64,000 bases of DNA from Nitrospirota bacterium (GCA_021813765.1 JAKAJM010000005.1:1-64000), one strand, 5' to 3'. Shown: positions 43,070 to 52,103, counted from the first letter of the stretch. The notes: generated by a model not told the origin, from the sequence alone. Translations and numbers: made by a program.

Positions 43070-43732
43070 TTGAAACCGGATTTCAGGCTCTATCTCATAA
43101 CGGACGGAACACTGGCGCCGGATATTGAAGACGCCGTGGAAAAGGCCCTCGACGGCGGAGTGAGAGCGGTGCAGTTAAGGGAGAAGGCCATGCCGGTAAG
43201 AGATCTTCTGGAACTGGCCTTCCGGCTGAGGGTACTTACAAAAAGCCGGTCCGCTAGGCTCTTTATAAACGACAGGGTGGATGTGGCCCTTGCCTGCGGG
43301 GCGGACGGTGTGCACCTGGGTGGCCAAAGCATACCCCCGGAGGCGGTCAGAAGGATACAGGCAGTCGGAGAGATACAGGGCGTTAGAAAGATACGGGGAA
43401 GCGGAAAAAGAAAAAGGCTCATGGTAGGAGTCTCGGCCCATTCGGTGGAACAGGCTGCCGCCGCCCAAAGGGGAGGGGCGGATTTCGTCACCTTCGGGCC
43501 CGTGTTCGAGACCCCATCGAAAAAGGCATATGGGGCGCCTCTCGGGCTTCAAAAGCTCAGGGAGGCGGCAAGCGTGCTTGACATACCGCTTTTTGCGATA
43601 GGAGGCATCAAGAGCGGCAATATTAAAAGCGTGACGGAGGCTGGCGCATATGGCGCCGCCCTTATCTCGGGGATATTTGGAGCGGACGATATAAAGGGGG
43701 AAACTTACAAGTTCATGAGGACACTGGAATGA
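43070..43732 (+). CDS. thiE: thiamine-phosphate synthase
   Basis: ThiE couples the pyrimidine and thiazole halves. LYLITDGTLAPDIEDAV, VRAVQLREKAM, LFINDRVDVALACGADGVHLG and VGVSAHSVEQA are typical, as are VTFGPVFETPSKKAYG and AIGGIKSGNIKSV. I choose the TTG at 43070 (220 residues); no ATG or GTG precedes the first strand in frame. Between HLG and VGVSAHS it carries three hexapeptide repeats, IQAVGE, IQGVRK, IRGSGK, coded by three 18-bp units, then RKRL. The end overlaps thiC. Confidence 0.93.
   Translation: MKPDFRLYLITDGTLAPDIEDAVEKALDGGVRAVQLREKAMPVRDLLELAFRLRVLTKSRSARLFINDRVDVALACGADGVHLGGQSIPPEAVRRIQAVGEIQGVRKIRGSGKRKRLMVGVSAHSVEQAAAAQRGGADFVTFGPVFETPSKKAYGAPLGLQKLREAASVLDIPLFAIGGIKSGNIKSVTEAGAYGAALISGIFGADDIKGETYKFMRTLE
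43354..43407 (+). repeat. three 18-bp tandem units inside thiE
   Basis: GATACAGGCAGTCGGAGA, GATACAGGGCGTTAGAAA and GATACGGGGAAGCGGAAA follow one another without gap and in frame. They lengthen a surface helix by 18 residues. Confidence 0.8.
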
Positions 43733-45015
43733 AGACACGGATAGAGCTTGCGAAGGCTGGAATAATAACGGACGAGGTCAGGGATGTTGCACTCAGGGAG
43801 GGGATGGAGCCCGAAAAGCTCGCCATGGAGATAGCGGAGGGCCGCGCGGTGATCGCCAGGAACTCCGGGCACGGCATAATTCCCCTTGGAATAGGCAGGG
43901 GGCTTAAAACCAAGATAAATGCCAACATAGGCACTTCAAGGGACAGAGATTCTCTTGACGAGGAAAAGAAAAAACTCGATGTGCTGGCCAAATACGGGGC
44001 CGATGCGGTCATGGACCTCTCCACAGGGGGAAAGATAAAAGAACTCCGGAGGATGATCCTCCGGGAATATCCGTTCTGCTTTGGCACTGTGCCCATTTAC
44101 GAGGCGGCCGTCAAGGCGGTGGAGACCCTCGGGATGATAAAGCATATGAGCGCGGACGACATGTTTTCAGCGGTCGAGGAGCACGCTGAAGAGGGCGTGG
44201 ATTTTGTGACCGTGCATGTCGGCATCACCCGGAAGGCCATTGAAAGGCTCAAGATGGAGGGGCGGGTGCTGGATGTGGTAAGCAGGGGAGGCTCGTTCCT
44301 TTTCGAGTGGATGATCTTTAACGGCCGCGAAAACCCTTTTTATGAAGACTACGGCAGGCTCCTTGAGATAGCGAAGAAGTATGACCTCACATTGAGCCTT
44401 GGCGACGCCATGCGTCCGGGCTGCCTGGAGGACGCAACGGACAGGGCCCAACTGGAAGAGCTCCTTGTCCTTGGAGAGCTGAGGGACGCCGCGCTCGATG
44501 CGGGGGTGCAGGTGATAATCGAGGGGCCGGGCCATGTGCCTCTGAACCAGGTGGAGCTGAACATAAAACTGCAAAAAGAGATATGCAAGGGAGCGCCCTT
44601 CTATGTGCTTGGCCCCCTTGTGACTGATATCGGCGTAGGGTATGACCATATTGTGGGCGCGATAGGGGGGGCGGTGGCCGGCGCCGCCGGGGCGGACTTC
44701 CTGTGTTACCTCACCCCGTCCGAGCATATCCGGCTGCCAGATATCGAGGATGTGAAGGAGGGACTAATAGCCTCAAAGATAGCGGCCCACGCGGCGGACT
44801 TGGCGAAGGGCATACCAGGGGCCATGGATAAAGACAGAAAGATGGCCCGCATGAGAAAGGCGCTGGATTGGGACGGCATGATAGGCATGAGCTTTAACCC
44901 CGATAAGGTGTCCGGTTACCGCGCGGCCGTTCCTCCGTCCGAAAAAAATGTCTGCTCGATGTGCGGAGAGTTTTGCGCGATAAAGACGGTTGAAAGGGCC
45001 TTGAAAGGGAAATAA
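43729..45015 (+). CDS. thiC: phosphomethylpyrimidine synthase ThiC
   Basis: ThiC is a non-canonical radical-SAM enzyme that rearranges aminoimidazole ribotide to the thiamin pyrimidine. This 428-residue form lacks the long N-terminal domain of enteric ThiC. GTVPIYEAAVKAVETLG, FEWMIFNGRENPFYED, LSLGDAMRPGCLEDATD and IIEGPGHVPLNQVELN are conserved. The C-terminal cluster reads CSMCGEFCAIK; the spacing is CxxCxxxC, one residue shorter than the CxxCxxxxC of enterics, as I recall for short ThiC of anaerobes. It closes the thiSGEC operon. Confidence 0.96.
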   Translation: MKTRIELAKAGIITDEVRDVALREGMEPEKLAMEIAEGRAVIARNSGHGIIPLGIGRGLKTKINANIGTSRDRDSLDEEKKKLDVLAKYGADAVMDLSTGGKIKELRRMILREYPFCFGTVPIYEAAVKAVETLGMIKHMSADDMFSAVEEHAEEGVDFVTVHVGITRKAIERLKMEGRVLDVVSRGGSFLFEWMIFNGRENPFYEDYGRLLEIAKKYDLTLSLGDAMRPGCLEDATDRAQLEELLVLGELRDAALDAGVQVIIEGPGHVPLNQVELNIKLQKEICKGAPFYVLGPLVTDIGVGYDHIVGAIGGAVAGAAGADFLCYLTPSEHIRLPDIEDVKEGLIASKIAAHAADLAKGIPGAMDKDRKMARMRKALDWDGMIGMSFNPDKVSGYRAAVPPSEKNVCSMCGEFCAIKTVERALKGK

Positions 45016-45059
45016 AGATCCAATCGGGGACCCCCAAAAAACAAGCTCTTCGGATCTAT

Positions 45060-45194
45060 GGGACGGATGGCATTCGCTCCACTAAGTGCCGTCTCACCTG
45101 GTTGGCCGGAATTTCGTTTGTACCGCGCAGGGTCTCACTGTGTGCCGCAATGTGACGCGCCCGCGTCACCCGCTGTGCTCACACCATCCGTCCC
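45060..45194 (+). repeat. dispersed repeat, copy B, with terminal inverted repeats
   Basis: GGGACGGATGG (45060-45070) is an exact inverted match to CCATCCGTCCC (45184-45194). Inside are CGCTCCACTAAGTGCCGTCT onward (45075-45098) and AATGTGACGCGCCCGCG (45149-45165), both shared with copy A at 40813-40954. It lies in the gap behind thiC and codes for nothing visible. It looks like a miniature inverted-repeat or structured RNA element. Confidence 0.8.
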
Positions 45195-45290
45195 CCCCGG
45201 GTTCCCGGATTTTTAAATTCCCTGGATTTTTAACTTGCAATGAAGTAAAGTGCCCACAGAAATCCATGAGGAACCAAAAACAGGAAACTA

Positions 45291-45776
45291 CTATTCTATG
45301 ATGCTCAGGGCGGCCCCTGCGCCGCGATGGACAATCTCCATAGTGACGCTTCCTCGGATGAAATGGCTGGCCTTATCGTGCTTGCAGTGGCCGATAAGCA
45401 GTGTTTTGTAGCCGCCGCTTCTGGTCTCATCCAGGATGCGGTCCGCCGCGTCCACGGTGTCCGAGGCGTCCTTTATGATTATCTGCTCGCGCCTGATCCC
45501 TTTTTGCACGAGGGCCTCAAACGCCTCTCTGAACGCAGGTTCAAACCGCTTGCGCTGTTCTTCCCTCCACTGCTCAAAAAACCGCCTGCGTTCTTTCCTT
45601 TCCTCTTCGCTTAACACATGCCCTTCATCCCAGAAGACGGCGGGTACGGGGAGCACATGAAGAAGGGTTATCTGAACGCCGGCCATGCCTGCGAAATGCT
45701 CCGCCGCGTACCTGACCGCCTTCATGGAGCACTCCGAACCGTCAATGGGGATGAGCATCTTGTTCATCTTGCCCAA
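45291..45776 (-). CDS. universal stress protein, UspA family
   Basis: This 161-residue Rossmann-like domain opens KMLIPIDGSECSMKAVRYAA. The ATP-binding motif G-2x-G-9x-GS is altered: LLIGHCKHDKASHFIRGSV has Lys at the second glycine. It may therefore be a non-ATP-binding member or use a modified site. A charged helix (SEEERKERRRFFEQWREEQ) lies in the middle. It is divergent from the ABC-F gene by 120 bases. Confidence 0.9.
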   Translation of the reverse strand: MGKMNKMLIPIDGSECSMKAVRYAAEHFAGMAGVQITLLHVLPVPAVFWDEGHVLSEEERKERRRFFEQWREEQRKRFEPAFREAFEALVQKGIRREQIIIKDASDTVDAADRILDETRSGGYKTLLIGHCKHDKASHFIRGSVTMEIVHRGAGAALSIIE

Positions 45777-45896
45777 AGTGTATCACGACTTGCCGGCCTG
45801 AACCAGCCGCCCTTAGCGGCGTCGCCATGTGAATTTTTTCTTTTTTGCCTTTTTTGCCCTTTTGCCAGGGGCCGGTTCTTCACTGTAAAATATTGG

Positions 45897-47819
45897 ATGG
45901 TCCAGGCTAGCGGCATAGTGAAGGCATATGGAAGGCATGTGCTTTTTAATGGGGCATCTTTCACATTGGGCCCCGGTGAGCGCGCGGGACTTGCCGGGAG
46001 AAACGGCTCCGGCAAGACCACGCTTTTCCGCATGATAATGGGCAGGGAGCTGCCCGACGAGGGCTCTATCAGCATACCCAGGGGCTACAGGGTAGGGCAT
46101 CTCTCCCAGCAGATACTCTTTGCCGCCGGCACGGTCCTCGATGAGGCGATGCTGGGGTTGGCGGCAAAAAACGGCCCGGGCAACGGGGACAGCGGTTTTT
46201 CGCTGGAGAGTGAGGCCTATAAGGCCAAGACTGTGCTGATGGGGCTTGGCTTTCAGGCTGAAGATTTTTCCCGGCGGCCTCTTGAGTTATCCGGCGGTTT
46301 CCAGGTCCGGCTGAACCTTGCGAAGCTCCTCCTTGAGGAGCCGGACCTCCTGCTTCTTGACGAGCCCACAAACTATCTGGACATCGTTTCTTCCCGGTGG
46401 CTGGAGCAGTTCCTCAGAAACTGGAAGGGCGAGCTTATGCTTATAACCCATGACAGGGATTTCATGGACTCGGTCACTACCCATACCATAGGGATACACC
46501 GCGCAAAGATAAAGAAGATAGCGGGCGGCACGCATAAGCTGTATGAGCAGATACTGGCCGAGGAGGACATCTACGAGCGCACCCGCGCAAACGATGAAAA
46601 AAGGCGCGGTGAGCTGGAGGAATTCATAAACCGGTTCAGGGCCCAGGCAACCCGGGCCAGCGCGGTGCAGTCCAAGATAAAAGGCCTTCAAAAAAAAGAC
46701 AGGCTGGAAAAGCTATCAAAGGAAAAAGGGCTTGAGTTCGAGTTCAACTATGCCCCGCATGAAAGCAAATGGCTGCTGAAGGCGGAGGACATCTCGTTTG
46801 GCTATGCGCCTTCAGACCCGCTTTTCAAGGATTTCAGCCTTTCCGTGGGCAGGAGCGACCGCATAGCCGTCATCGGAAGAAACGGGCAGGGCAAGACCAC
46901 GCTCATCAGGCTTCTGGCCGGGGAAATGGAGGTCTGGACCGGCAGCGTGAGCTACGGTAGCAAAACGGTCCCGGCCCATTTCGGGCAGACGAACGTCTCG
47001 CGGCTGGACCCTTCAAAGACCGTTGAAGAGGAGATACTGGCTTCAATGCCGGAACAAAGACGCGGGGCCGCCCGCAGCATCTGCGGGGCGATGCTCTTCG
47101 GGGGAGACGATGCCCTCAAGAAGATATCCGTCCTTTCCGGAGGAGAGAAGAGCCGCGTCCTCCTGGGAAGGCTTATTGCCCAGCCCGCAAACCTGCTTTT
47201 GCTGGATGAACCCACAAACCATCTGGACATGGAGTCGATCGACGCTCTTGTGGAGTCGATAGGGGCTTTTGAAGGAGCCGTGGTAATGGTGACCCACAGC
47301 GAGATGGTATTGCGCGCCCTGGCCACGCGCCTTGTGGTCTTCGACGGAGGCCGGGTAAAGGTATTCGAAGGCCCATACGAGGACTTTCTTGACCGGGTGG
47401 GCTGGGAGAGCGAGGAGGCCGCCCCCCTCAATTCCAATAGATCGCCGGTAAATGTGGGGCCGTCTGGAAAGGATGCCGGCAAGGCTGCAAACAAAAAAGA
47501 GATAAGGCGGGCAAAGGCGGAGCTCATCACCGAGCGCTCCAGGGTGCTTGGGGCCTTTCAGTTAAAGATCAAGGAGGCGGAGGAGAAGATAATCCGCTTC
47601 GAAGAACAGGTCGAAAGCGAAAACCTGGCGCTCATCAGCGCCTCAACTAAGGGTGACGGCGGGGAGATAAAGAGGCTTTCAAAGTCCATCCATGAGGCCA
47701 AGGGGAAGATAGAGACGCTTTTTGAAGAGCTCGCGGCGTCCACGGAGGAACTGGGGATACGGCGCTGCGAATTCGAGGAACGATTGGCCGGACTGGAAGC
47801 GGGGAACCCGGAGAACTGA
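45897..47819 (+). CDS. ABC-F family ATPase (Uup/YheS-like)
   Basis: This soluble ATPase has two ABC domains and no membrane part; ABC-F proteins act on ribosomes. Domain 1 has Walker A GRNGSGKTTLF and signature LSGGFQVRLNLAKLL, Walker B LLLLDEPTNYLDI. Domain 2 has GRNGQGKTTLI, LSGGEKSRVLLGRLI and LLLLDEPTNHLDME. The linker between them includes ARASAVQSK-like RATRASAVQSKIKGL. A C-terminal coiled coil follows (from about residue 530). I start at the ATG at 45897 (640 residues), since earlier in-frame starts lie within the usp gene on the other strand. No good ribosome site is visible. Confidence 0.93.
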   Translation: MVQASGIVKAYGRHVLFNGASFTLGPGERAGLAGRNGSGKTTLFRMIMGRELPDEGSISIPRGYRVGHLSQQILFAAGTVLDEAMLGLAAKNGPGNGDSGFSLESEAYKAKTVLMGLGFQAEDFSRRPLELSGGFQVRLNLAKLLLEEPDLLLLDEPTNYLDIVSSRWLEQFLRNWKGELMLITHDRDFMDSVTTHTIGIHRAKIKKIAGGTHKLYEQILAEEDIYERTRANDEKRRGELEEFINRFRAQATRASAVQSKIKGLQKKDRLEKLSKEKGLEFEFNYAPHESKWLLKAEDISFGYAPSDPLFKDFSLSVGRSDRIAVIGRNGQGKTTLIRLLAGEMEVWTGSVSYGSKTVPAHFGQTNVSRLDPSKTVEEEILASMPEQRRGAARSICGAMLFGGDDALKKISVLSGGEKSRVLLGRLIAQPANLLLLDEPTNHLDMESIDALVESIGAFEGAVVMVTHSEMVLRALATRLVVFDGGRVKVFEGPYEDFLDRVGWESEEAAPLNSNRSPVNVGPSGKDAGKAANKKEIRRAKAELITERSRVLGAFQLKIKEAEEKIIRFEEQVESENLALISASTKGDGGEIKRLSKSIHEAKGKIETLFEELAASTEELGIRRCEFEERLAGLEAGNPEN

Positions 47820-47865
47820 TATCCTCAAGGGATTTTTTATTTTTCAGTGGCTCTTTTCTTTTTCT

Positions 47866-48690
47866 TTAGGTCCTTTTCTCTTTTTGGGGGCCATTTGCGA
47901 ATGTGCATGAACGCGCAAAATCTTCAATATGAACAACGGCTTTTCGCACCTCTTCGCCTGGCGGCAGGGAGGCTTCGAGCGCCTTGGCGTAACGCCTCCT
48001 TAAAAACAGGCGGAAGGTTGTCTTGAAGTTGATGCTGAAGACCCAGGAGAGAAGCAGGAGCTTGTAATCATTCAGGCTCTTTACAAGGGAGATAGGCACA
48101 ACCCGGTTTTCAAGGACAACCGGTATTATCTCCAGGGAAACCCCTCTCCCCTCGGGAAGGCCCAGGCCAGCCGCTGTAGCCCTGTGTTCCTCGGGCTGGG
48201 CAAAAAATTCGAGCATGACCTTCCAGATATCCAGTTTGTCAGCATCGCGAACGAGCTTAAGAAAAAAAACCGTTCTCCGGTCCAGCCTGGGGATGGCGTA
48301 CGCGTTATGGTATTTCACGGCCTGCAGGATGAGAGCCCGCTCGCCGCGGTCCAGTCCATCGGGGAAAAAATTCTCTTTTGCCAGGATCTCCGCTCCGAGG
48401 AGCCCATGGTTTACCGAAGTCCTGTCATCGAAGGTCCTGAAATCCGAGTATTGGCGGAACCTGCCTATATCGTGCAGCAGGGCCGCGGCCCTGGCTATGA
48501 GGGAATCGTTTTCATTCAGGCCTTCCCCCCGGCAAAGGAAACCCATGTCCCGGCATACGCTGAGCGTGTGCCTACGTTTAAGGGCGATGTTGCGCTGCTC
48601 GGACGGGTCCTCCATCCGGTTGGCCTGGACATATTTTAAGAACAGTCTTTTCAGACGGGCAAGGTCCTTTTTTGTCATTTTGTTTTTCAT
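47866..48690 (-). CDS. HD-domain phosphohydrolase
   Basis: This is an HD-type metal-dependent hydrolase: RRHTLSVCRDMGFLC, then ARAAALLHDIGRFRQYSDF, then SVNHGLLGAEILA give the H...HD...D pattern, and VRDADKLDIWKVMLE the last aspartate. Substrates of such stand-alone HD proteins range from nucleotides to signalling molecules; none is indicated here. I choose the ATG at 48690 (MKNKMTKKDL); a longer frame begins at 48762 but adds unusual residues, and the ATG at 48678 is also possible. Confidence 0.85.
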   Translation of the reverse strand: MKNKMTKKDLARLKRLFLKYVQANRMEDPSEQRNIALKRRHTLSVCRDMGFLCRGEGLNENDSLIARAAALLHDIGRFRQYSDFRTFDDRTSVNHGLLGAEILAKENFFPDGLDRGERALILQAVKYHNAYAIPRLDRRTVFFLKLVRDADKLDIWKVMLEFFAQPEEHRATAAGLGLPEGRGVSLEIIPVVLENRVVPISLVKSLNDYKLLLLSWVFSINFKTTFRLFLRRRYAKALEASLPPGEEVRKAVVHIEDFARSCTFANGPQKEKRT

Positions 48691-48784
48691 TTCCTCTTCA
48701 GAACAGCTTTTTTGTTTTATAATGAGCCCGGTTTTTATTTTCAAAAAACAAAAGAAGCTCAACCTCGAACAGCCCGGCGCCCGC

Positions 48785-50125
48785 CTAAACGGCCCGGCGC
48801 AAAGTGAGCAGCGTTATCTCCGGAGGCATGTCGAGGCGCACCGGGAGCCAGATGGTGCCAAGCCCCCTGTTAACATACAGTGCGGCTGCCCCGTGACCGG
48901 CCCGTTCCTGCGCCGATTGTCCCCGTTCAGCTCTGCCCGGTTTTAATTTAACTGTCCCCGGCCGGCCGGCTTCGCGTTCTCCCTCTCCTTTAAAAGGGAG
49001 GGTGTACATTCCTGCCACGAATTTCGTGTAGAAAAGCGCCGGGCTCAGTTCTTCGCCGTCGATCCCGATGCTGATCTGGCCGCCGTGGGTATGGCCGGCA
49101 AGGCTCAGTTCTATCCCCATCCCGGCCGCCCGGTAAAAGGAATTGGGGTTGTGAGAAAGCAATATGTTTGGCATGTCCCCGCGCACCAGGGGCTCTACGC
49201 CTTCAAGCATGTGCGTGTACCCGGATAAGCCCTTCTCCCGTTGGTAATCAACCCCGATGATATTGATCTTTTCGCCCTGAAACTCCAGGACCTCATTCTG
49301 TTTTCGCAGCAACCTCATTCCGTTGCGATGAAACAGCTCCTGCGCCAGGTGCTCCGCCCTGGCATGGCCTTCGTGGTTGCCGTTACAGCCCCATACTCCC
49401 AGAGGCGCGCGCAGCCGTCCCAACTCGGAAATACAATCTTCCAGAGGATCGCCCTTCCAGGTTATAAAGTCGCCGGTGACAACGGCAAGGTCCGCATCCA
49501 GCCGGTTGGCCATTTCAACTGCGCGGCGCACTTCCGCACGGGACATGAAATCTCCTATATGGATGTCGCTGAGCTGCACGATCTTCAGCCCGTCCAGTTT
49601 TTCAGGCAGGTCCGCGACAGGTATATCGGACCTCCTGACATGGTAGTTCAACCGGGAGAAGAAGCCGTATGCGAGGGCAGGGAACGGAGCGGCCCCGGCC
49701 AGAAAAACGCAATAGCGCAAAAAATTCCGCCGGGATCTTTCCAGGGACTTTCCCGGACAGGGACCGCGAAGGGCAGGCACGGCTTTCCCTGCCAGCCACG
49801 CGGTGAGCCGCACCGCGATCACCCCCAGCAGTCCCAGAAGAGCCGCAAACAACCAGACCCTGGCGGCTGTCAGGACCCAGTGTGCAAAGCCGCGGTGAGG
49901 GAAAAAGCGCACAAGAGGGGCCGCTCCGGTTGAAAGCAGCACCAGACAGGCGGCGGCCAAAAGCCACCGGAGCAATTTCCTGAAAACAGGCCGCCTGACG
50001 CCTCCGGACCACCGCCATGCTATCGCAAACCAGATGCCCTGGGCCAGGTACATCAGGCACAGGGCCGCAAGATAGGCGTTAATATGTGAAATTTTGCTGT
50101 AAACGAGTTTGATAAGGTCCATCAC
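48785..50125 (-). CDS. membrane-anchored metallophosphoesterase (YaeI/YkuE-like)
   Basis: The first 150 residues hold three or four hydrophobic helices, then a twin-Arg-like SRRNFLRYCVFLAGAA. The calcineurin-type domain follows: VQLSDIHIGDFMS, VVTGDFITWKGDP, WGCNGNHEGH, ILLSHNPNSF and LSLAGHTHGGQIS. Near the end about 35 extra residues (KGEGEREAGRPG to QERAGHG) interrupt the usual step from Y-x-L to ALYVNRGLGT; the DNA there contains a CCCTCTCC-type palindromic repeat. In related proteins the substrate may be UDP-diacylglucosamine or other phosphodiesters; unknown here. Confidence 0.88.
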   Translation of the reverse strand: MMDLIKLVYSKISHINAYLAALCLMYLAQGIWFAIAWRWSGGVRRPVFRKLLRWLLAAACLVLLSTGAAPLVRFFPHRGFAHWVLTAARVWLFAALLGLLGVIAVRLTAWLAGKAVPALRGPCPGKSLERSRRNFLRYCVFLAGAAPFPALAYGFFSRLNYHVRRSDIPVADLPEKLDGLKIVQLSDIHIGDFMSRAEVRRAVEMANRLDADLAVVTGDFITWKGDPLEDCISELGRLRAPLGVWGCNGNHEGHARAEHLAQELFHRNGMRLLRKQNEVLEFQGEKINIIGVDYQREKGLSGYTHMLEGVEPLVRGDMPNILLSHNPNSFYRAAGMGIELSLAGHTHGGQISIGIDGEELSPALFYTKFVAGMYTLPFKGEGEREAGRPGTVKLKPGRAERGQSAQERAGHGAAALYVNRGLGTIWLPVRLDMPPEITLLTLRRAV

Positions 50126-50216
50126 AATATTAAAATATTAACATTACCTTTGGGATAACACGCATACGGCCAAAAAAAGCACCGGAGAAAATTTTCAGTC
50201 GCCCGGTTTCGATTAT

Positions 50217-51722
50217 CTATTCCGGCGTAACATCGAATATATGGGTCTGGTATCCATCCAGAATGACATGTAACCCCTCATTGTTCACCTCCGCCCCTTT
50301 CCGGGGATATTGGCGCCCATTCAGTTCATCGGTGAACAGATAGTCTTTCCCACGGTCAAGTTCCGGCAGGGGTATATTGCCCTGCGACATTCCATTGCCC
50401 AGATTGACCACTACAAGCTTCATCCGCCCCGCTGATTTCCAGGTATACGCGATGAGATCTTGATGGCTGCCGTCCGAAAACGGGAAAACGTCTCTCAATC
50501 GCCATTGGCCTTTGTGGAAGATATCCTGGCCGGTTATGGAAAGCAGTCTTTCATAAAAGGCCTTTATATCCTTTTCCAGTGCTTCGGAAATAACGTCCCT
50601 GACGAGCTGCACGGGGACCTTTATCTTTTTCCCTTCCAGTTGCCCATGGTAAAAGAGCTTCATGCCTGGAAGCGTTGAAAAAAGGGCGGCCCCGGCGCGG
50701 AGCCTGCCCGGGCCGAAGGCCGCCAGGCTTCTGGGCTCATCATGGTTTTCAAGGAAGCGGACAAGTTTTTTTTGATAGCCAGTATCGGCGGCAAGGTGGA
50801 GCCTTATCTCCTGGGCGGACGAAGACCTGAGCCTGTCATAAAGCGTTTTATCATAGATATAATCAAAACCCATTTCCATAAGCCGCCATTCGGTATTCCA
50901 GTAAGCTTCTCCCATCAGGAGAGTACCAGAAAGGGCTGCGCGGGCCTGCTCCCAGAACTCCCCCGTGGGCAGTGCATTAATGGAGAAGCTCCCCCAGGTC
51001 CGGGCGAAGATATCATTAAGGACAAGCATGGCCATGTCGCACCTCAGGCCGTCGCAGTATCCGGCTATTTTCCCCATTTCAGACAGCATGGCCTTACGCA
51101 GGGCCGGATTGAAGTAATTAAGCTGGACGGTATCCGACCATGCGGGGAAATTCGGGTCTTTGCCCCGCGCGATGAACAGGGTTTTACCCTCGCTTTCTAT
51201 CCGGGAGAATAACGATGGGTCTTTTATTTTTGATTTTTTCCCCTCATATCCGGTCCTGTCAGTCATGAAATAGTAATCCGGGTGTTCGGAAACCCAGGGA
51301 TGGTCCGGGGCAGTGTGGTTCGGCACAAAATCCAGAATGAGGCCGATGCTGCGCTTATTAAGTGCATCCCTCGCTTTTTGAAGGTCCTCCCAGGTGCCTA
51401 TCAGCGGGTCCGGCTCATAAGCCGCTATCGAGTAGGGTGATCCGGCAACATCGTTTTCTCCCCAGCCGGGAAGGATGGTGTCCAGATATTGCTTGAAAGG
51501 AGGCCATTCGGGGCTCTCTCTGAATATCCGCGTGCCCTCTTTGCTTCTTTTCCATACCCCCATCAGCCATACGTAATCGAATCCGGGTGCCAGCAGCCTG
51601 TCCCATTCCGTGGCCGGAACGGCCCCAAGTGTGAACCATTTTCCGTTTTTTTGCGAAACCTCATAAAGCCACTGTGCGGTGTTTATTTCATAGAGCTGCG
51701 GATTTTCCCTGCGATCAGCCAA
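50217..51722 (-). CDS. GH13-family alpha-glucan-acting enzyme
   Basis: This 501-residue (beta/alpha)8 enzyme of the alpha-amylase clan has the four conserved regions: GLILDFVPNHTA, DGLRCDMAMLV with the nucleophile Asp, LLMGEAYWN with the acid/base Glu, and FLENHDEPR. There is no signal peptide, so it acts in the cytoplasm on glycogen, maltodextrin or trehalose. N-terminal IWxxSP-type marks differ from classic amylase. The exact activity (amylase, trehalose-forming or sucrose-like) is unresolved. The start is TTG with GGGGGAAGG ahead; a promoter lies at 51842-51869. Confidence 0.88.
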   Translation of the reverse strand: MADRRENPQLYEINTAQWLYEVSQKNGKWFTLGAVPATEWDRLLAPGFDYVWLMGVWKRSKEGTRIFRESPEWPPFKQYLDTILPGWGENDVAGSPYSIAAYEPDPLIGTWEDLQKARDALNKRSIGLILDFVPNHTAPDHPWVSEHPDYYFMTDRTGYEGKKSKIKDPSLFSRIESEGKTLFIARGKDPNFPAWSDTVQLNYFNPALRKAMLSEMGKIAGYCDGLRCDMAMLVLNDIFARTWGSFSINALPTGEFWEQARAALSGTLLMGEAYWNTEWRLMEMGFDYIYDKTLYDRLRSSSAQEIRLHLAADTGYQKKLVRFLENHDEPRSLAAFGPGRLRAGAALFSTLPGMKLFYHGQLEGKKIKVPVQLVRDVISEALEKDIKAFYERLLSITGQDIFHKGQWRLRDVFPFSDGSHQDLIAYTWKSAGRMKLVVVNLGNGMSQGNIPLPELDRGKDYLFTDELNGRQYPRKGAEVNNEGLHVILDGYQTHIFDVTPE

Positions 51723-52103
51723 GACCTTCCCCCGTCTCTAAGTTTCTTTTGATCCTTCAAGCCGGAAATTATCCCCTCTGTACATGGAATCTTCCGGCAA
51801 TTCTTCCTTCCGTCATGCAGGCACGCCAGTTGTCTATACAAAATATAACCCGCTAGAGGCAACTGTCAAGTTGACCGGCTTTTTTTGCAATTGAAAATTT
51901 GGCAGCGCCTGGTTTGAGTGAAAGCGGAGCCCGCCAGGCGGGGCGGATTGAGCGAGGCTTTTGCGGAGCAGGCATGTTGAACACCGCGTCGATATTTGAT
52001 ATGGTTTGATTACAGAAAGGCGGAAGCCCTGACGTTAAGGTTTTTTGTTTTTTTGTTTGATAATCAGAAAAAAAGCGAAAGGAAATGGAAGGAGGCCCCC
52101 CAG
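51723..52103. other. gene-free interval between divergent GH13 and YCII genes
   Basis: Besides the GH13 promoter, it contains the GC-rich inverted repeat GCCCGCC-A-GGCGGGGC near 51931, a T-rich run (52041-52059) starting TTAAGGTTTTTTGTTTTT that recurs at 55595, and a weak rightward promoter candidate TTGAAC (51977-51982)-17-TATGGT (52000-52005). Confidence 0.4.
51842..51875 (-). promoter_or_regulatory. promoter of the GH13 gene with overlapping palindrome
   Basis: On the minus strand TTGACA (51864-51869) and TATATT (51842-51847) stand 16 bases apart. GTCAA-G-TTGAC (51865-51875) is an eleven-base palindrome over the -35 box, a natural place for a repressor. Confidence 0.6.
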
